From: an uncultured Lachnospiraceae bacterium
Lineage (GTDB): Bacteria; Bacillota; Clostridia; Lachnospirales; Lachnospiraceae
Length of the DNA stretch: 64,000 nucleotides
Direction: 5' to 3'
Assembly: GCA_902785055.1 (NCBI GenBank)
Contig: CACZXG010000010.1
Location: forward strand, 1-64,000
The position numbers and the translations under genes were made by a program. This document shows positions 16,617 through 24,835 of the stretch, in pieces. How positions within the stretch are numbered: position 1 is the stretch's first letter; every line of letters starts with the position of its first letter. Below the pieces are notes generated by a model. It made no database searches. It had not been told where the DNA came from and saw nothing but the letters and a program-made list of their open reading frames with translations.

Positions 16617-17042
16617 ATGGATATGAATTGTGCGTATTGCGCTAAGGGCGAACTGGTCGCGAAATTTGGTTATGAAGTGTGCGAACTTCCCGCCAGCACC
16701 GTTTATCTCTTCAAAGAGCAGTCCCATCCTGGCCGCGTGATCGTGGCGAGCAAGCACCATGTGTCGGAAATGCTTGAGCTGTCTCTGGAAGACAGAACTG
16801 CTTTTATCGAGGATGTAGTGACGACCGCTAACGCGATCCACAAAGTATTCCATCCCGACAAGGTCAATTACGGAATGTATGGGGACACAGGTCACCACCT
16901 TCACATGCACCTGGTGCCCAAATATAAAGATGAATTCGAGTGGGGCGGAACCTTCGCGATGGATCCTAATATTAAGAAACTGGACGAAGCGCAGTGCGAG
17001 GAAGTCGCCGCGAAGCTTCGCGCAGAGATTGGGAAAGCCTGA
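16617..17042 (+). CDS. HIT family protein (nucleotide-binding hydrolase)
   Basis: A 141-residue histidine-triad protein. The catalytic block HHLHMHLVPK lies near residue 97, and the upstream strand region HPGRVIVASKHHVSEM is also typical. A Cys pair (CAYC) near the N-terminus may bind zinc, as in some HIT proteins. The family hydrolyses nucleoside phosphoramidates or dinucleoside polyphosphates. The ribosome site is AAGGAAGG. No operon partner is evident. Confidence 0.92.
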   Translation: MDMNCAYCAKGELVAKFGYEVCELPASTVYLFKEQSHPGRVIVASKHHVSEMLELSLEDRTAFIEDVVTTANAIHKVFHPDKVNYGMYGDTGHHLHMHLVPKYKDEFEWGGTFAMDPNIKKLDEAQCEEVAAKLRAEIGKA

Positions 17043-17151
17043 AACATTACACTTTGGAGATAGTATTGAAAGATACTGATATTTTGAAAAGGGCGGCGTT
17101 TGCCGCTCTTTCTATTGCAGGAAGCGCGGACTGCGGAAAAGAAGGGGAAAT

Positions 17152-17351
17152 ATGGAACTGAGTGAGGAATTAATGAGGAATTACACAACGATCCTCAAGG
17201 AAGAACTTGTGGCGGCGAAGGATTTGTTGAGAGCGACGTCGAAAAGACGATCAAGAACATGGGCTACATTGGAAAGATCGGCATGAAGGAGACGGATAAG
17301 GAGATCCTCAAGGTCATGATCGACCAGGTTGACGTGGATTCGTGCCTGTAA
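17152..17351 (+). pseudogene. UPF0597 / L-cysteine desulfidase-like gene, internally deleted remnant
   Basis: The start ATG (17152) has a purine-rich GAAGGGGAAA upstream and encodes MELSEELMRNYTTILKEELV, like the start of the YhaM/UPF0597 family. After about 23 codons the frame shifts, and a +1 reading gives GFVESDVEKTIKNMGYIGK, then IGMKETDKEILKVMIDQV and a stop at 17349-17351, like the C-terminal end of the same family. About 370 residues between the two ends are missing. It therefore looks like a gene collapsed by an internal deletion. GGATTCGTGCCTG occurs twice near its end (about 17337 and 17381). Confidence 0.6.
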
Positions 17352-17444
17352 ACAGGCGGTTCAGCGTCGTTTGAGAATGGATTCGTGCCTGCAATGAGGG
17401 AAATGCAGGTTCGGAAATAAAGCAAAAGAAAGAGGGAATTTAAC

Positions 17445-18671
17445 ATGAAAAAGGAAAGTTTTACACAAAGTCTGCCGTTCAGGCTTCTGGTCGCGCTGGC
17501 AGTAGGTATCGCCGCAGGACTTGCCCTGAGCGCGATTGACGGATCGGGAATTGCCACCGCGCTGCTCAATATCATCGTGACAGTCAAGTTCATCTCGAGC
17601 CAGTTCATCAACTTCTGCGTGCCGCTGATCATCATCGGCTTCATCGCCCCTTCCATCACAAGGCTTGGCAACAACGCGTCACGTATGCTGGCTGTAGCGC
17701 TTTGCATCGCTTACATCTCCTCCATCGGTGCAGCGTTCTTTGCTACAGGGGCGGGCTTCACTATTTTGCCCTTCCTGAACATCAGCCCTGAAGTGGACGG
17801 CCTCAAGGAACTTCCTCCGGTAGTATTCGAACTGACGATCCCGCAGATCATGCCCGTCATGTCCGCGCTGTTCTTCTCTGTAATGGTAGGCCTTGCGGCG
17901 ACCTGGAATAAGAGCAGATTGATCACGGGCGTTCTTGAGGAATTCCAGAAGATCGTCCTGAGCATCGTCACGAAGTTCGTCATCCCGGTCCTTCCCGTTC
18001 TGATCGGCTGCACATTCTGCACGCTGGCTTACGAGGGAACCATTACAAAGCAGCTGCCGATCTTCCTGATCATCATCGTGATCGTTATGCTCGGCCACTA
18101 CATCTGGCTGGCGCTGCTGTACGGCATTGCGGGCGCTTACTCCGGAAGAAATCCGATGAACGTTATCAGAAACTACGGTCCGGCTTACATGACAGCTGTC
18201 GGAACCATGTCCAGCGCGGCTACTCTTTCCGTGGCGCTTGAGTGCGCCAAGAAGTCCGAGCCCACGCTCCGCGACGACCTGGTAAGCTTCGGCATTCCGC
18301 TGTTTGCAAACATCCACCTTTGCGGATCCGTTATGACTGAGACATTCTTTGTCATGGCTGTTTCCAAGATGCTCTACGGCGAGTTCCCGTCTCCCGGCAA
18401 GATGATCCTGTTCTGCCTGCTGCTCGGCATATTCGCGATCGGTGCTCCCGGCGTTCCCGGCGGTACCGTAATGGCATCCCTCGGTCTGATCACCGGCGTG
18501 CTTGGCTTCGATGAGAACGGAACCGCTCTGATGCTTACTATCTTCGCTCTGCAGGATTCCTTCGGAACAGCTTGCAACGTCACAGGCGACGGTGCTCTGA
18601 CCCTGTTCCTTACAGGCTATGCGGAGAAGCATGGCATCAAAGAGGCAAATTTGGGAGATGTATTAGGCTGA
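17445..18671 (+). CDS. Dicarboxylate/amino acid:cation symporter (DAACS family)
   Basis: A 408-residue glutamate-transporter-fold protein. N-terminal helices (LLVALAVGIAAGLALS, FINFCVPLIIIGFIAP) are followed by the hairpin and helix-7/8 region MTAVGTMSSAATLSVALECA, which corresponds to the serine-rich hairpin HP1. The second loop region is GAPGVPGGTVMASLGL. Family members carry glutamate, aspartate, serine/threonine or C4-dicarboxylates with Na+ or H+; the exact substrate is not decided. It is preceded by the desulfidase-like remnant, so an original partnership with cysteine or serine catabolism is conceivable. Confidence 0.9.
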   Translation: MKKESFTQSLPFRLLVALAVGIAAGLALSAIDGSGIATALLNIIVTVKFISSQFINFCVPLIIIGFIAPSITRLGNNASRMLAVALCIAYISSIGAAFFATGAGFTILPFLNISPEVDGLKELPPVVFELTIPQIMPVMSALFFSVMVGLAATWNKSRLITGVLEEFQKIVLSIVTKFVIPVLPVLIGCTFCTLAYEGTITKQLPIFLIIIVIVMLGHYIWLALLYGIAGAYSGRNPMNVIRNYGPAYMTAVGTMSSAATLSVALECAKKSEPTLRDDLVSFGIPLFANIHLCGSVMTETFFVMAVSKMLYGEFPSPGKMILFCLLLGIFAIGAPGVPGGTVMASLGLITGVLGFDENGTALMLTIFALQDSFGTACNVTGDGALTLFLTGYAEKHGIKEANLGDVLG

Positions 18672-18700
18672 TGATCATCAGCTGATAACCAACTGGCTGA

Positions 18701-18808
18701 TGCCGTTAAAGTGCCGCTGGAGGTGCTCCAGGGGCACTAAAGCGTCAGAAAGGCTCTAAATCAAGAAGATTGCCGTTAAAGTGCCGCTGGAGATACTCCA
18801 GCGGCACT
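18701..18808 (+). repeat. Tandem copies of a terminator-like hairpin
   Basis: Two near-identical units start TGCCGTTAAAGTGCCGCTGG at 18701 and 18771, 70 bases apart. Each folds into a hairpin: GTGCCGCTGGAG with CTCCAGGGGCAC at 18711-18737, and the perfect GTGCCGCTGGAG with CTCCAGCGGCAC at 18781-18807. They sit between the convergent symporter and trpB2 genes. No long T-run follows, so termination strength is unclear. Confidence 0.6.
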
Positions 18809-18839
18809 TAAGCGGCAATATAACTGCAGAAAAGTTGCT

Positions 18840-20219
18840 TCAGACCTTCGGCAGCTTAGCCCTGTAAGCGGCCAGTTCCTCGTCAGTGGGAATGTAGTCG
18901 GTCATCAGGCCGTCATGATATTTCTCATAAGCGACCATATCGAAGTAACCTGTGCCGGTGAGGCCGAAGACGATGTTCTTGGCTTCGCCGGTCTCTTTGC
19001 ACTTGAGGGCTTCGTCAATGGCCACGCGGATTGCGTGGGAGCTCTCAGGGGCGGGAAGGATGCCTTCAACGCGGGCGAACATCTCAGCTGCTTCGAAGAC
19101 TTCGGTTTGCTTGACGGAAACAGCTTCCATCAGGCCGTCGTCGTAGAGCTGGGAGAGCACGGGGCTCATGCCGTGATAGCGAAGGCCGCCTGCGTGGTTG
19201 GGAGCAGGGATGAAGTCGCTGCCCAGTGTGTACATCTTGGCGAGCGGGCACACCATGCCGGTGTCGCAGAAGTCGTATGCGTAGACGCCGCGAGTGAGGC
19301 TCGGGCAGGAAGCCGGCTCAACTGCGATGATCTGATAGTCCGCCTCGCCGCGGAGCTTCTCGCCCACGAAAGGAGCGATGAGGCCGCCGAGGTTGGAACC
19401 GCCGCCGGCGCAGCCGATGATCATGTCGGCCTTGACGCCGTATTTGTCGAGGGCCGCCTTGGTCTCAAGACCGATGACGGACTGGTGCAAAAGGACCTGA
19501 TTGAGTACGGATCCGAGCACATAGCGGTAGCCGGGATTGGAGACAGCGACTTCCACTGCTTCGGAGATCGCGCAGCCGAGGGATCCGGTTGTGCCGGGGT
19601 GCTCAGCGAGGATCTTGCGGCCGACATTTGTAGTGTCGGACGGAGAAGGCGTGACGGAGGCGCCGTAGGTGCGCATCACTTCGCGGCGGAAAGGCTTCTG
19701 CTCGTAGCTGACTTTGACCATGTATACTTTGCAGTCGAGGTCAAAATAGGAGCAGGCCATGGAAAGCGCCGTGCCCCACTGGCCCGCGCCGGTCTCGGTC
19801 GTGACGCCTTTGAGGCCCTGCTTCTTGGCGTAATAAGCCTGCGGGACTGCGGAGTTGAGCTTGTGGCTGCCGCTGGTGTTGTTGCCTTCAAACTTGTAAT
19901 AGATGTGCGCCGGGGTCTGCAGCTTCTCTTCGAGGCAGTAAGCGCGGACCAGCGGTGAAGGACGGTACATCTTGTAGAAATCCCTGATTTCCTGAGGGAT
20001 CGGAATGTAAGCGTGCTCGTTGTCGAGCTCCTGGGCGACGAGATCTTCACAGAAAACGGCGCTGAGTTCTTCAGCAGTCATGGGCTGAAGGGTGCCGGGA
20101 TTGAGAAGCGGTGCGGGCTTGTTCTTCATATCAGCCCTTACGTTGTACCAGGAGGAAGGGATCTCGTTCTCGGAGAGATAGATCTTGTAGGGAATCTTCT
20201 GATTGTTGTTGTTTGCCAT
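18840..20219 (-). CDS. TrpB-like PLP-dependent enzyme (TrpB2 type)
   Basis: A 459-residue protein of the TrpB2 family. The PLP lysine lies in NTSGSHKLNSAV, the glycine-rich phosphate loop is GCAGGGSNLGGL, and ETGAGQWGTALS is the substrate loop. It has the long TrpB2 N-terminal arm (IPYKIYLSENEIPSSWYN). TrpB2 enzymes make tryptophan from indole and serine, often without a tight alpha subunit. There is no trpA or other trp gene in the window. A T-box leader with its own promoter lies directly upstream, so expression should respond to an uncharged tRNA. Confidence 0.92.
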   Translation of the reverse strand: MANNNNQKIPYKIYLSENEIPSSWYNVRADMKNKPAPLLNPGTLQPMTAEELSAVFCEDLVAQELDNEHAYIPIPQEIRDFYKMYRPSPLVRAYCLEEKLQTPAHIYYKFEGNNTSGSHKLNSAVPQAYYAKKQGLKGVTTETGAGQWGTALSMACSYFDLDCKVYMVKVSYEQKPFRREVMRTYGASVTPSPSDTTNVGRKILAEHPGTTGSLGCAISEAVEVAVSNPGYRYVLGSVLNQVLLHQSVIGLETKAALDKYGVKADMIIGCAGGGSNLGGLIAPFVGEKLRGEADYQIIAVEPASCPSLTRGVYAYDFCDTGMVCPLAKMYTLGSDFIPAPNHAGGLRYHGMSPVLSQLYDDGLMEAVSVKQTEVFEAAEMFARVEGILPAPESSHAIRVAIDEALKCKETGEAKNIVFGLTGTGYFDMVAYEKYHDGLMTDYIPTDEELAAYRAKLPKV

Positions 20220-20298
20220 GGTTTCCTCTCTTTCCGGAGCACGGCTCGGTGCTCCACTTTAGTGAATAGGTTGGTATGCTTGGGAGAGGACCTTATAT

Positions 20299-20535
20299 AA
20301 ACAGAAAGACCCTGTCCCAGTGTTAAATGCTGGGACAGGGTCGTTAAATCGATCCTGCGGTGCCACCCGGCTTGACGTGAAACCACGCCCACTTAACGCA
20401 TACTAGCATATGCCGACAATTGATCACGGAGAGTCTGCTCCGTCTCACATGATTCTCGTGCTGCGCCGCAATCCCACCACCTGCGGCTCTCTGCGTCAGC
20501 ATTGAGAGAATTTACTCACTCTTCTTCAACGGTTT
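20299..20535 (-). promoter_or_regulatory. T-box riboswitch leader upstream of trpB2
   Basis: On the minus strand the leader ends with the T-box sequence GGGTGGCACCGCAG (complement of 20355-20368). A strong terminator follows, GACCCTGTCCCAG pairing with CTGGGACAGGGTC (20308-20342), then a T-rich run. Upstream is a stem I region with an AGTGAGTAAA-type start and a CCGCA/TGCGG distal stem. T-boxes read an amino-acid-specific codon in stem I and switch between terminator and antiterminator according to tRNA charging. I could not assign the specifier codon with confidence; tryptophan is expected from the gene controlled. Confidence 0.88.
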
Positions 20536-20540
20536 AATAC

Positions 20541-20569
20541 TTTATACCATTAAATCAAACCTCTGTCAA
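20541..20569 (-). promoter_or_regulatory. Promoter of the T-box/trpB2 unit
   Basis: On the minus strand TTGACA (complement of 20564-20569), a 17-base spacer and TATAAA (complement of 20541-20546) form a near-consensus sigma-A promoter. Transcription would start about 8 bases later, at the 5' end of the T-box leader. Confidence 0.75.
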
Positions 20570-20695
20570 CGCTGTTTTGACATGTGGATCTCAATATGCC
20601 AAAATACTGCCTTCAGGAGTTACTTCCAAGCACATTGTCGTCATGGTAAAATGTTTACAATGAACTGCAGACCTTTTTCAGGACAGGAGGCATTT

Positions 20696-22225
20696 ATGCT
20701 TAGTAAGAAACTTTACCGTTCTGATATGATCAATTGCGCATTATGTCACGATGCACCTTGCAGCTCCGCCTGCGGCAGACTCGATCCGGCATCGCTTCTT
20801 AGAAGCGTGTGGTTTGAAAATGAGGATACGGCGGCCGGTGTTTTGCCGGACGAAAATCCCTGTGCGGGATGTTCCGCGCCGTGCGAGGAGGCGTGTGTGC
20901 GCCCGCGTCAGGTGCCGATCCGGAAACTGGTAACGCGGCTGTATGAGGAAGTGAAGCCTGATCTGGAGATCGCAGTGCCGCAGGATGAAAACCGCCTGCG
21001 CACGCAGATGTGCGGAATTCCGCTGGAAAATCCATTCCTGCTCTCGTCTTCGGTCGTGGCCAGTACTTATGACATGTGCGCCAGAGCTTTTGAGGCCGGA
21101 TGGGCCGGCGCAGCCTTCAAGACGATCTGCTCCCTTGAGATCCATGAAGCGTCGCCAAGATATTCGGCGATCAACGGCGACAACGGCAGCATCATAGGGT
21201 TCAAGAACGTGGAACAGCTCTCCGACCACAGCGTGGAAGAGAATATGGAGGTTTTCCGGCGCCTTAAGGCAAACTATCCGACCAAATTCATACTGGCGTC
21301 CATCATGGGCGAGAATGACGAGGACTGGGAGCGCCTTGCGCGTCTGTGCGAAGAAAATGGGGCGGACGCGATCGAGCTCAATTTTTCCTGCCCCAATATG
21401 GCGGAAGGAGGCCTCGGCTCGGATATAGGACAGGTGCCGGAGCTGGTCGAGAGATTTACTGCGGCGGCCCGCCGCGGCGCGAAGATTCCGATCCTCGCCA
21501 AGCTTACACCAAATGTCGATAAAATGAGTTCCGCCGCGGAAGCGGCGCTCAGGGGAGGCGCGGACGGGATCGCCGCGATCAATACGATCAAGAGCATTAT
21601 CGGGGTCAATCCCCACACTTATGTGTCTGCTCCGTCGGTACACGGGATGTCCGCAGTGGGCGGATACAGCGGAAATGCCGTGAAACCCATTGCTTTGCGC
21701 TTTATTGCGGAGATGGGGCACAATCCCAAGTTGAAGGACATGCACATAAGCGCCATGGGAGGCGTGGAGAGCTGGATGGACGCGCTGGAATTTATTATGC
21801 TGGGCGCGGGAAGCATACAGGTCACGACGGCTGTAATGCAATACGGATACCGGATCATCGATGACCTGAAATCGGGCCTGAATCTCTACCTTGCGGCGAA
21901 GGGACTCGACAATGTCGAGCAGATAAAGGGAGTCGGATTGGACACAGTCAGCGACACGACGGACGTCCTTGAGAGGGATACTATCGTATATCCCAAGTTC
22001 AACCTTTCCAAATGTATCGGCTGCGGGCGCTGTGAGATTTCCTGCGCGGACGGAGGACATCAGGCGATCACCCTGTCGCCGGAGCGCAAACCGCGGATGG
22101 ATGCGGGCAAGTGCGTGGGATGTCATCTTTGTGTGCTCGTATGTCCGCAGAGGGCGATCAGGTCCAGCGGCAGAAGAGTTGCCCCCCAAAGAGAGCAGGC
22201 AGTGACTAAAGAGCCGGAGAAATAA
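20696..22225 (+). CDS. preA: PreA-like dihydropyrimidine/dihydroorotate dehydrogenase with N-terminal Fe-S domain
   Basis: A 509-residue protein in three parts. Residues 10-90 form a cysteine-rich helical domain (CALCHDAPCSSAC, then CAGCSAPCEEAC) like the N-terminal Fe-S domain of PreT, GltD and mammalian DPD. Residues 105-430 are a DHODH-type FMN barrel (ELNFSCPNM, AKLTPNVDKMS, AAINTIKSI). The end holds two 4Fe-4S motifs (CIGCGRCEISC and CVGCHLCVLVC). PreA normally works with PreT to reduce uracil or thymine. The FAD/NADPH domains are absent here, so an outside electron donor is needed. The start at 20696 is set by AGGAGG. Confidence 0.82.
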   Translation: MLSKKLYRSDMINCALCHDAPCSSACGRLDPASLLRSVWFENEDTAAGVLPDENPCAGCSAPCEEACVRPRQVPIRKLVTRLYEEVKPDLEIAVPQDENRLRTQMCGIPLENPFLLSSSVVASTYDMCARAFEAGWAGAAFKTICSLEIHEASPRYSAINGDNGSIIGFKNVEQLSDHSVEENMEVFRRLKANYPTKFILASIMGENDEDWERLARLCEENGADAIELNFSCPNMAEGGLGSDIGQVPELVERFTAAARRGAKIPILAKLTPNVDKMSSAAEAALRGGADGIAAINTIKSIIGVNPHTYVSAPSVHGMSAVGGYSGNAVKPIALRFIAEMGHNPKLKDMHISAMGGVESWMDALEFIMLGAGSIQVTTAVMQYGYRIIDDLKSGLNLYLAAKGLDNVEQIKGVGLDTVSDTTDVLERDTIVYPKFNLSKCIGCGRCEISCADGGHQAITLSPERKPRMDAGKCVGCHLCVLVCPQRAIRSSGRRVAPQREQAVTKEPEK

Positions 22226-22231
22226 GCGACT

Positions 22232-23581
22232 ATGAGAGATATGACAAGCGGCGAGCCCTATGGCCATCTGTGGCGCTACGCTCTGCCGTTGCTATTGGGA
22301 AACTGGCTGCAGCTGGCCTATAACGCGGTGGATTCGATCATCGCGGGACGTTTTATCGGGCAGAATGCCCTGGCAGCAGAAGGGATCGCGGCCCCTGTGA
22401 TGAACCTGGTGATCCTCGCGATCAGCGGGATGTGCATCGGGTCAGGCGTTCTGATGAGCGAGCACTTCGGCGCCAAAGATTACGGGAAACTGAAGCGGAC
22501 CATGTCCACGATGCTGCTCTTTGGCGGGGCAGTCTGTCTGGCAGTGGCCGGACTCGGATTTATCTTCGCGCCGCAGATCCTGCGCTTTATGGAAGTGCCG
22601 GAGGAGATCTTCGGGATCACGGTGATCTATATGCGGATCACTTTTTTGGGCGCGCCCTTCACATTCTTTTACAACGCGATCGCAGCCGGTATGAAGAGTG
22701 TGGGCGATTCCAAGACGCCGCTGAAATTCCTGATGTTTTCCGCACTTCTCAATGCCGGGCTTGACCTGATCTTTCTGGGCCTTTTGGGATTCGGAATTGT
22801 CTGCAGCGCGGTCACAACGGTTATCGCTGAGGCGGTCTCCGCGGGACTGGCAGCCTATTACATGGCGACCAGAGAGCGCGCGCTCAGCCCATTTGGGAGC
22901 CGGTGGAAGATTGACGGCGATATTTTGGCAAGTATACTGAAGTATGGGCTTCCGAGCGCACTGCAGCAGACTATCCAGCCGGTGTGCAAGGTTCTGATCC
23001 AGGGGCAGGTAAACGCGCTGGGCGTCAGCAGCATCGCGGCCTTCAACGCGGTGACGAGAGTGGACGATTTCGCCTGCATTCCGGAGCAGGGCATCGGTGC
23101 GTCGATCTCGACCTACGTGGCGCAGAACCGGGGCGCGGGCCGAAAGGACCGGATCCGTCCGGGATATCGGGCAGGAGTCACACTTGGGCTTATGTATTAC
23201 GTTGTCATCTGCGCAGTGGGGCTCTTCCTGAGACGGCCCATCGTGAGCATGTTCGTGACGGGAGCCGGCGCGGAGGAAGTGGTGCGCCTGGGAAGCGAAT
23301 ACCTGGGCGTGATGGCTTTCTTCTATCTGTGGCCGGCGCTGACTAACGCCGTGCAGGGCTTCTTCAGGGGCATGGGAAAGATGTTTACGACAGTGATCTT
23401 CACCTTCGTCCAGGCGTCGATCCGCACGGTGAGCACGATGATCCTGGCGCCGCGAATGGGCATTGTGGGCATCGCCTGGTCCTGTCTGATCGGCTGGTCG
23501 ATCATGCTGTTCTTCGAGACTATTTATTATTTCATTACCTGTAAAAAACTGGGACTTCCCCGGAAGGAGATGGGAACTTGA
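22232..23581 (+). CDS. MATE family efflux transporter
   Basis: A 449-residue, 12-helix protein of the multidrug and toxic compound extrusion (DinF/NorM) family. Typical features are the N-terminal GHLWRYALPLLLGNWLQLAYNAVDSIIAGRFIG and the repeat-related segments in the second half (ALQQTIQPVCKVLIQGQVNALG, and the helix GFFRGMGKMF). It begins 6 bases after preA, and the amidohydrolase gene starts within its stop codon, so all three probably share a transcript. The exported substrate is unknown. Confidence 0.92.
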   Translation: MRDMTSGEPYGHLWRYALPLLLGNWLQLAYNAVDSIIAGRFIGQNALAAEGIAAPVMNLVILAISGMCIGSGVLMSEHFGAKDYGKLKRTMSTMLLFGGAVCLAVAGLGFIFAPQILRFMEVPEEIFGITVIYMRITFLGAPFTFFYNAIAAGMKSVGDSKTPLKFLMFSALLNAGLDLIFLGLLGFGIVCSAVTTVIAEAVSAGLAAYYMATRERALSPFGSRWKIDGDILASILKYGLPSALQQTIQPVCKVLIQGQVNALGVSSIAAFNAVTRVDDFACIPEQGIGASISTYVAQNRGAGRKDRIRPGYRAGVTLGLMYYVVICAVGLFLRRPIVSMFVTGAGAEEVVRLGSEYLGVMAFFYLWPALTNAVQGFFRGMGKMFTTVIFTFVQASIRTVSTMILAPRMGIVGIAWSCLIGWSIMLFFETIYYFITCKKLGLPRKEMGT

Positions 23582-24144
23582 GCAGAGAATTCAGTCAAAA
23601 TATAGTCGGAAACGGAAAGATCATCGATTTTCACACGCATCCCTACAGACATCGCGGCGAGTTCATGGGCATGTATGGCGAGCACTTTTATCTGGAGCCG
23701 GAGCAGATGCCGGCAGACTTGGCGGAGGCAGGAATCTCGGTCTTTTGCGGCTCTGTCATCGATTCGGATCACAGAGGGGCGATGGAGAGTTTTGACAGAG
23801 TCCGTGAAGTGAATGACGCGGCACTGCAGCTCCGGGAGAAGTTCGGCAGCGCTTATGTGCCCGGCTTCCACGTGCACCCCGCTTTTCTGAAAGAATCGCT
23901 GCATGTCGAACGTATGAAGAAGTTCCCGAACCTGAATCTGGATATATCGGGGACCGGATTGTTCCGATACGGCCTGCTGGCTGCCTTGGCGCAGACCGTG
24001 GGTTCTGACAGAGTGCTGTTCGGGACAGATTACCCGATCTGCAACCCCGGGATGTACGTGCAGGCTGTTCTCGGAGAGCATATTCCGGACGAGGACAAGG
24101 AGAAAATTCTGTTCGGAAACGCCAGGAGGATTCTCGGAATCTGA
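23578..24144 (+). CDS. Amidohydrolase-family protein with an internal deletion
   Basis: A 188-residue protein starting at TTG, overlapping the MATE stop, with AAGGAG upstream. The N-terminal metal-binding IIDFHTHPYRHRGEF and the C-terminal GTDYPICNPGMYVQAVL are typical of amidohydrolase_2 proteins, which are usually 270-290 residues. The sequence passes from GFHVHPAFLKESL straight to HVERMKKFPNL. Comparison with family order suggests that about 90 residues, including the middle of the barrel and a metal histidine, are missing in frame. The product may be inactive. This reading relies on remembered family layout. Confidence 0.7.
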   Translation: MSREFSQNIVGNGKIIDFHTHPYRHRGEFMGMYGEHFYLEPEQMPADLAEAGISVFCGSVIDSDHRGAMESFDRVREVNDAALQLREKFGSAYVPGFHVHPAFLKESLHVERMKKFPNLNLDISGTGLFRYGLLAALAQTVGSDRVLFGTDYPICNPGMYVQAVLGEHIPDEDKEKILFGNARRILGI

Positions 24145-24199
24145 TGCTTGGCCGGATAAAGCCCTGACAGGGGATTTCCGGTTCGGGAAGGAGCCGCCT

Positions 24200-24787
24200 A
24201 TGGAGGAACGCTTAAGAAAGCAGCTGGAATTTGCGCTGGAGATCGATAAGGAGAAAAACATCCTGCGGCAGACCCACTTATCCGGGCACGGCCGGAGGGA
24301 GAACGACGCGGAGCACGCCTGGCACATGGCGATCATGGCTTACCTGCTGCGGGAGTACGCCAACGAGGAGGTCGATATCGCGAAGGTCATGCTTATGTGC
24401 CTGATCCACGACATCGTGGAGATTGACGCCGGCGACACCTACGCCTATGATGAGGAGAACCTGAAGACTCAGAAAGCGCGGGAGGACGCCGCGAAGGATA
24501 GGATCTTCTCTATTTTGCCCCAGGATCAGAAGGAGGAACTGACGGCGCTCTTCGACGAGTTCGAGGCCTATGAGACTGCGGAGGCAAAATATGCTCATTC
24601 CCTGGATAATCTCCAGCCGCTCATGCTCAATGACAGCAATGACGGCGGAGACTGGGTGGAACACGGTGTGAGAGCGGAGCAGATCTATGGTCGGCAGAGA
24701 AAGACCAAAATCGGATCCGAGAAGCTTTTTGAAGTCACGGATCAGATCATTAAGAAACACATTGAGAGAGGGACGATCAGAGAGTGA
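24200..24787 (+). CDS. HD domain phosphohydrolase (YfbR/HDDC2-like)
   Basis: A 195-residue HD-domain protein. The metal-binding histidines and aspartates appear in ENDAEHAWHMAIMAYLL, in LIHDIVEIDAGDTYAYD (the HD pair) and downstream in SLDNLQPLML. Relatives act as 5'-deoxynucleotidases or as uncharacterised nucleotide phosphohydrolases. The ribosome site is GGAAGGAG. It lies in a run of plus-strand genes (preA, MATE, amidohydrolase, HD, pepC, degV) with short gaps, but no terminator was seen to prove a single operon. Confidence 0.88.
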   Translation: MEERLRKQLEFALEIDKEKNILRQTHLSGHGRRENDAEHAWHMAIMAYLLREYANEEVDIAKVMLMCLIHDIVEIDAGDTYAYDEENLKTQKAREDAAKDRIFSILPQDQKEELTALFDEFEAYETAEAKYAHSLDNLQPLMLNDSNDGGDWVEHGVRAEQIYGRQRKTKIGSEKLFEVTDQIIKKHIERGTIRE

Positions 24788-24835
24788 TCGTTGTGAGGGC
24801 CGCAGGCCCGGGAGAAAACAGTAAGGAAGTGTCCG

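Noticed and set aside
18915..19958. 347-codon plus-strand frame opposite trpB2
   Set aside because: Shadow of the TrpB2 gene, with Ala/Gly/Asp-rich text and no ribosome site.
20461..20545. Reading the T-box specifier codon as Trp UGG
   Set aside because: The only UGG-like text seen is in the distal loop region; the specifier side was ambiguous by eye, so no codon is claimed.
20741..22267. 508-codon minus-strand frame opposite preA
   Set aside because: It is an antisense shadow of a GC-rich gene; preA has intact motifs and a strong ribosome site.
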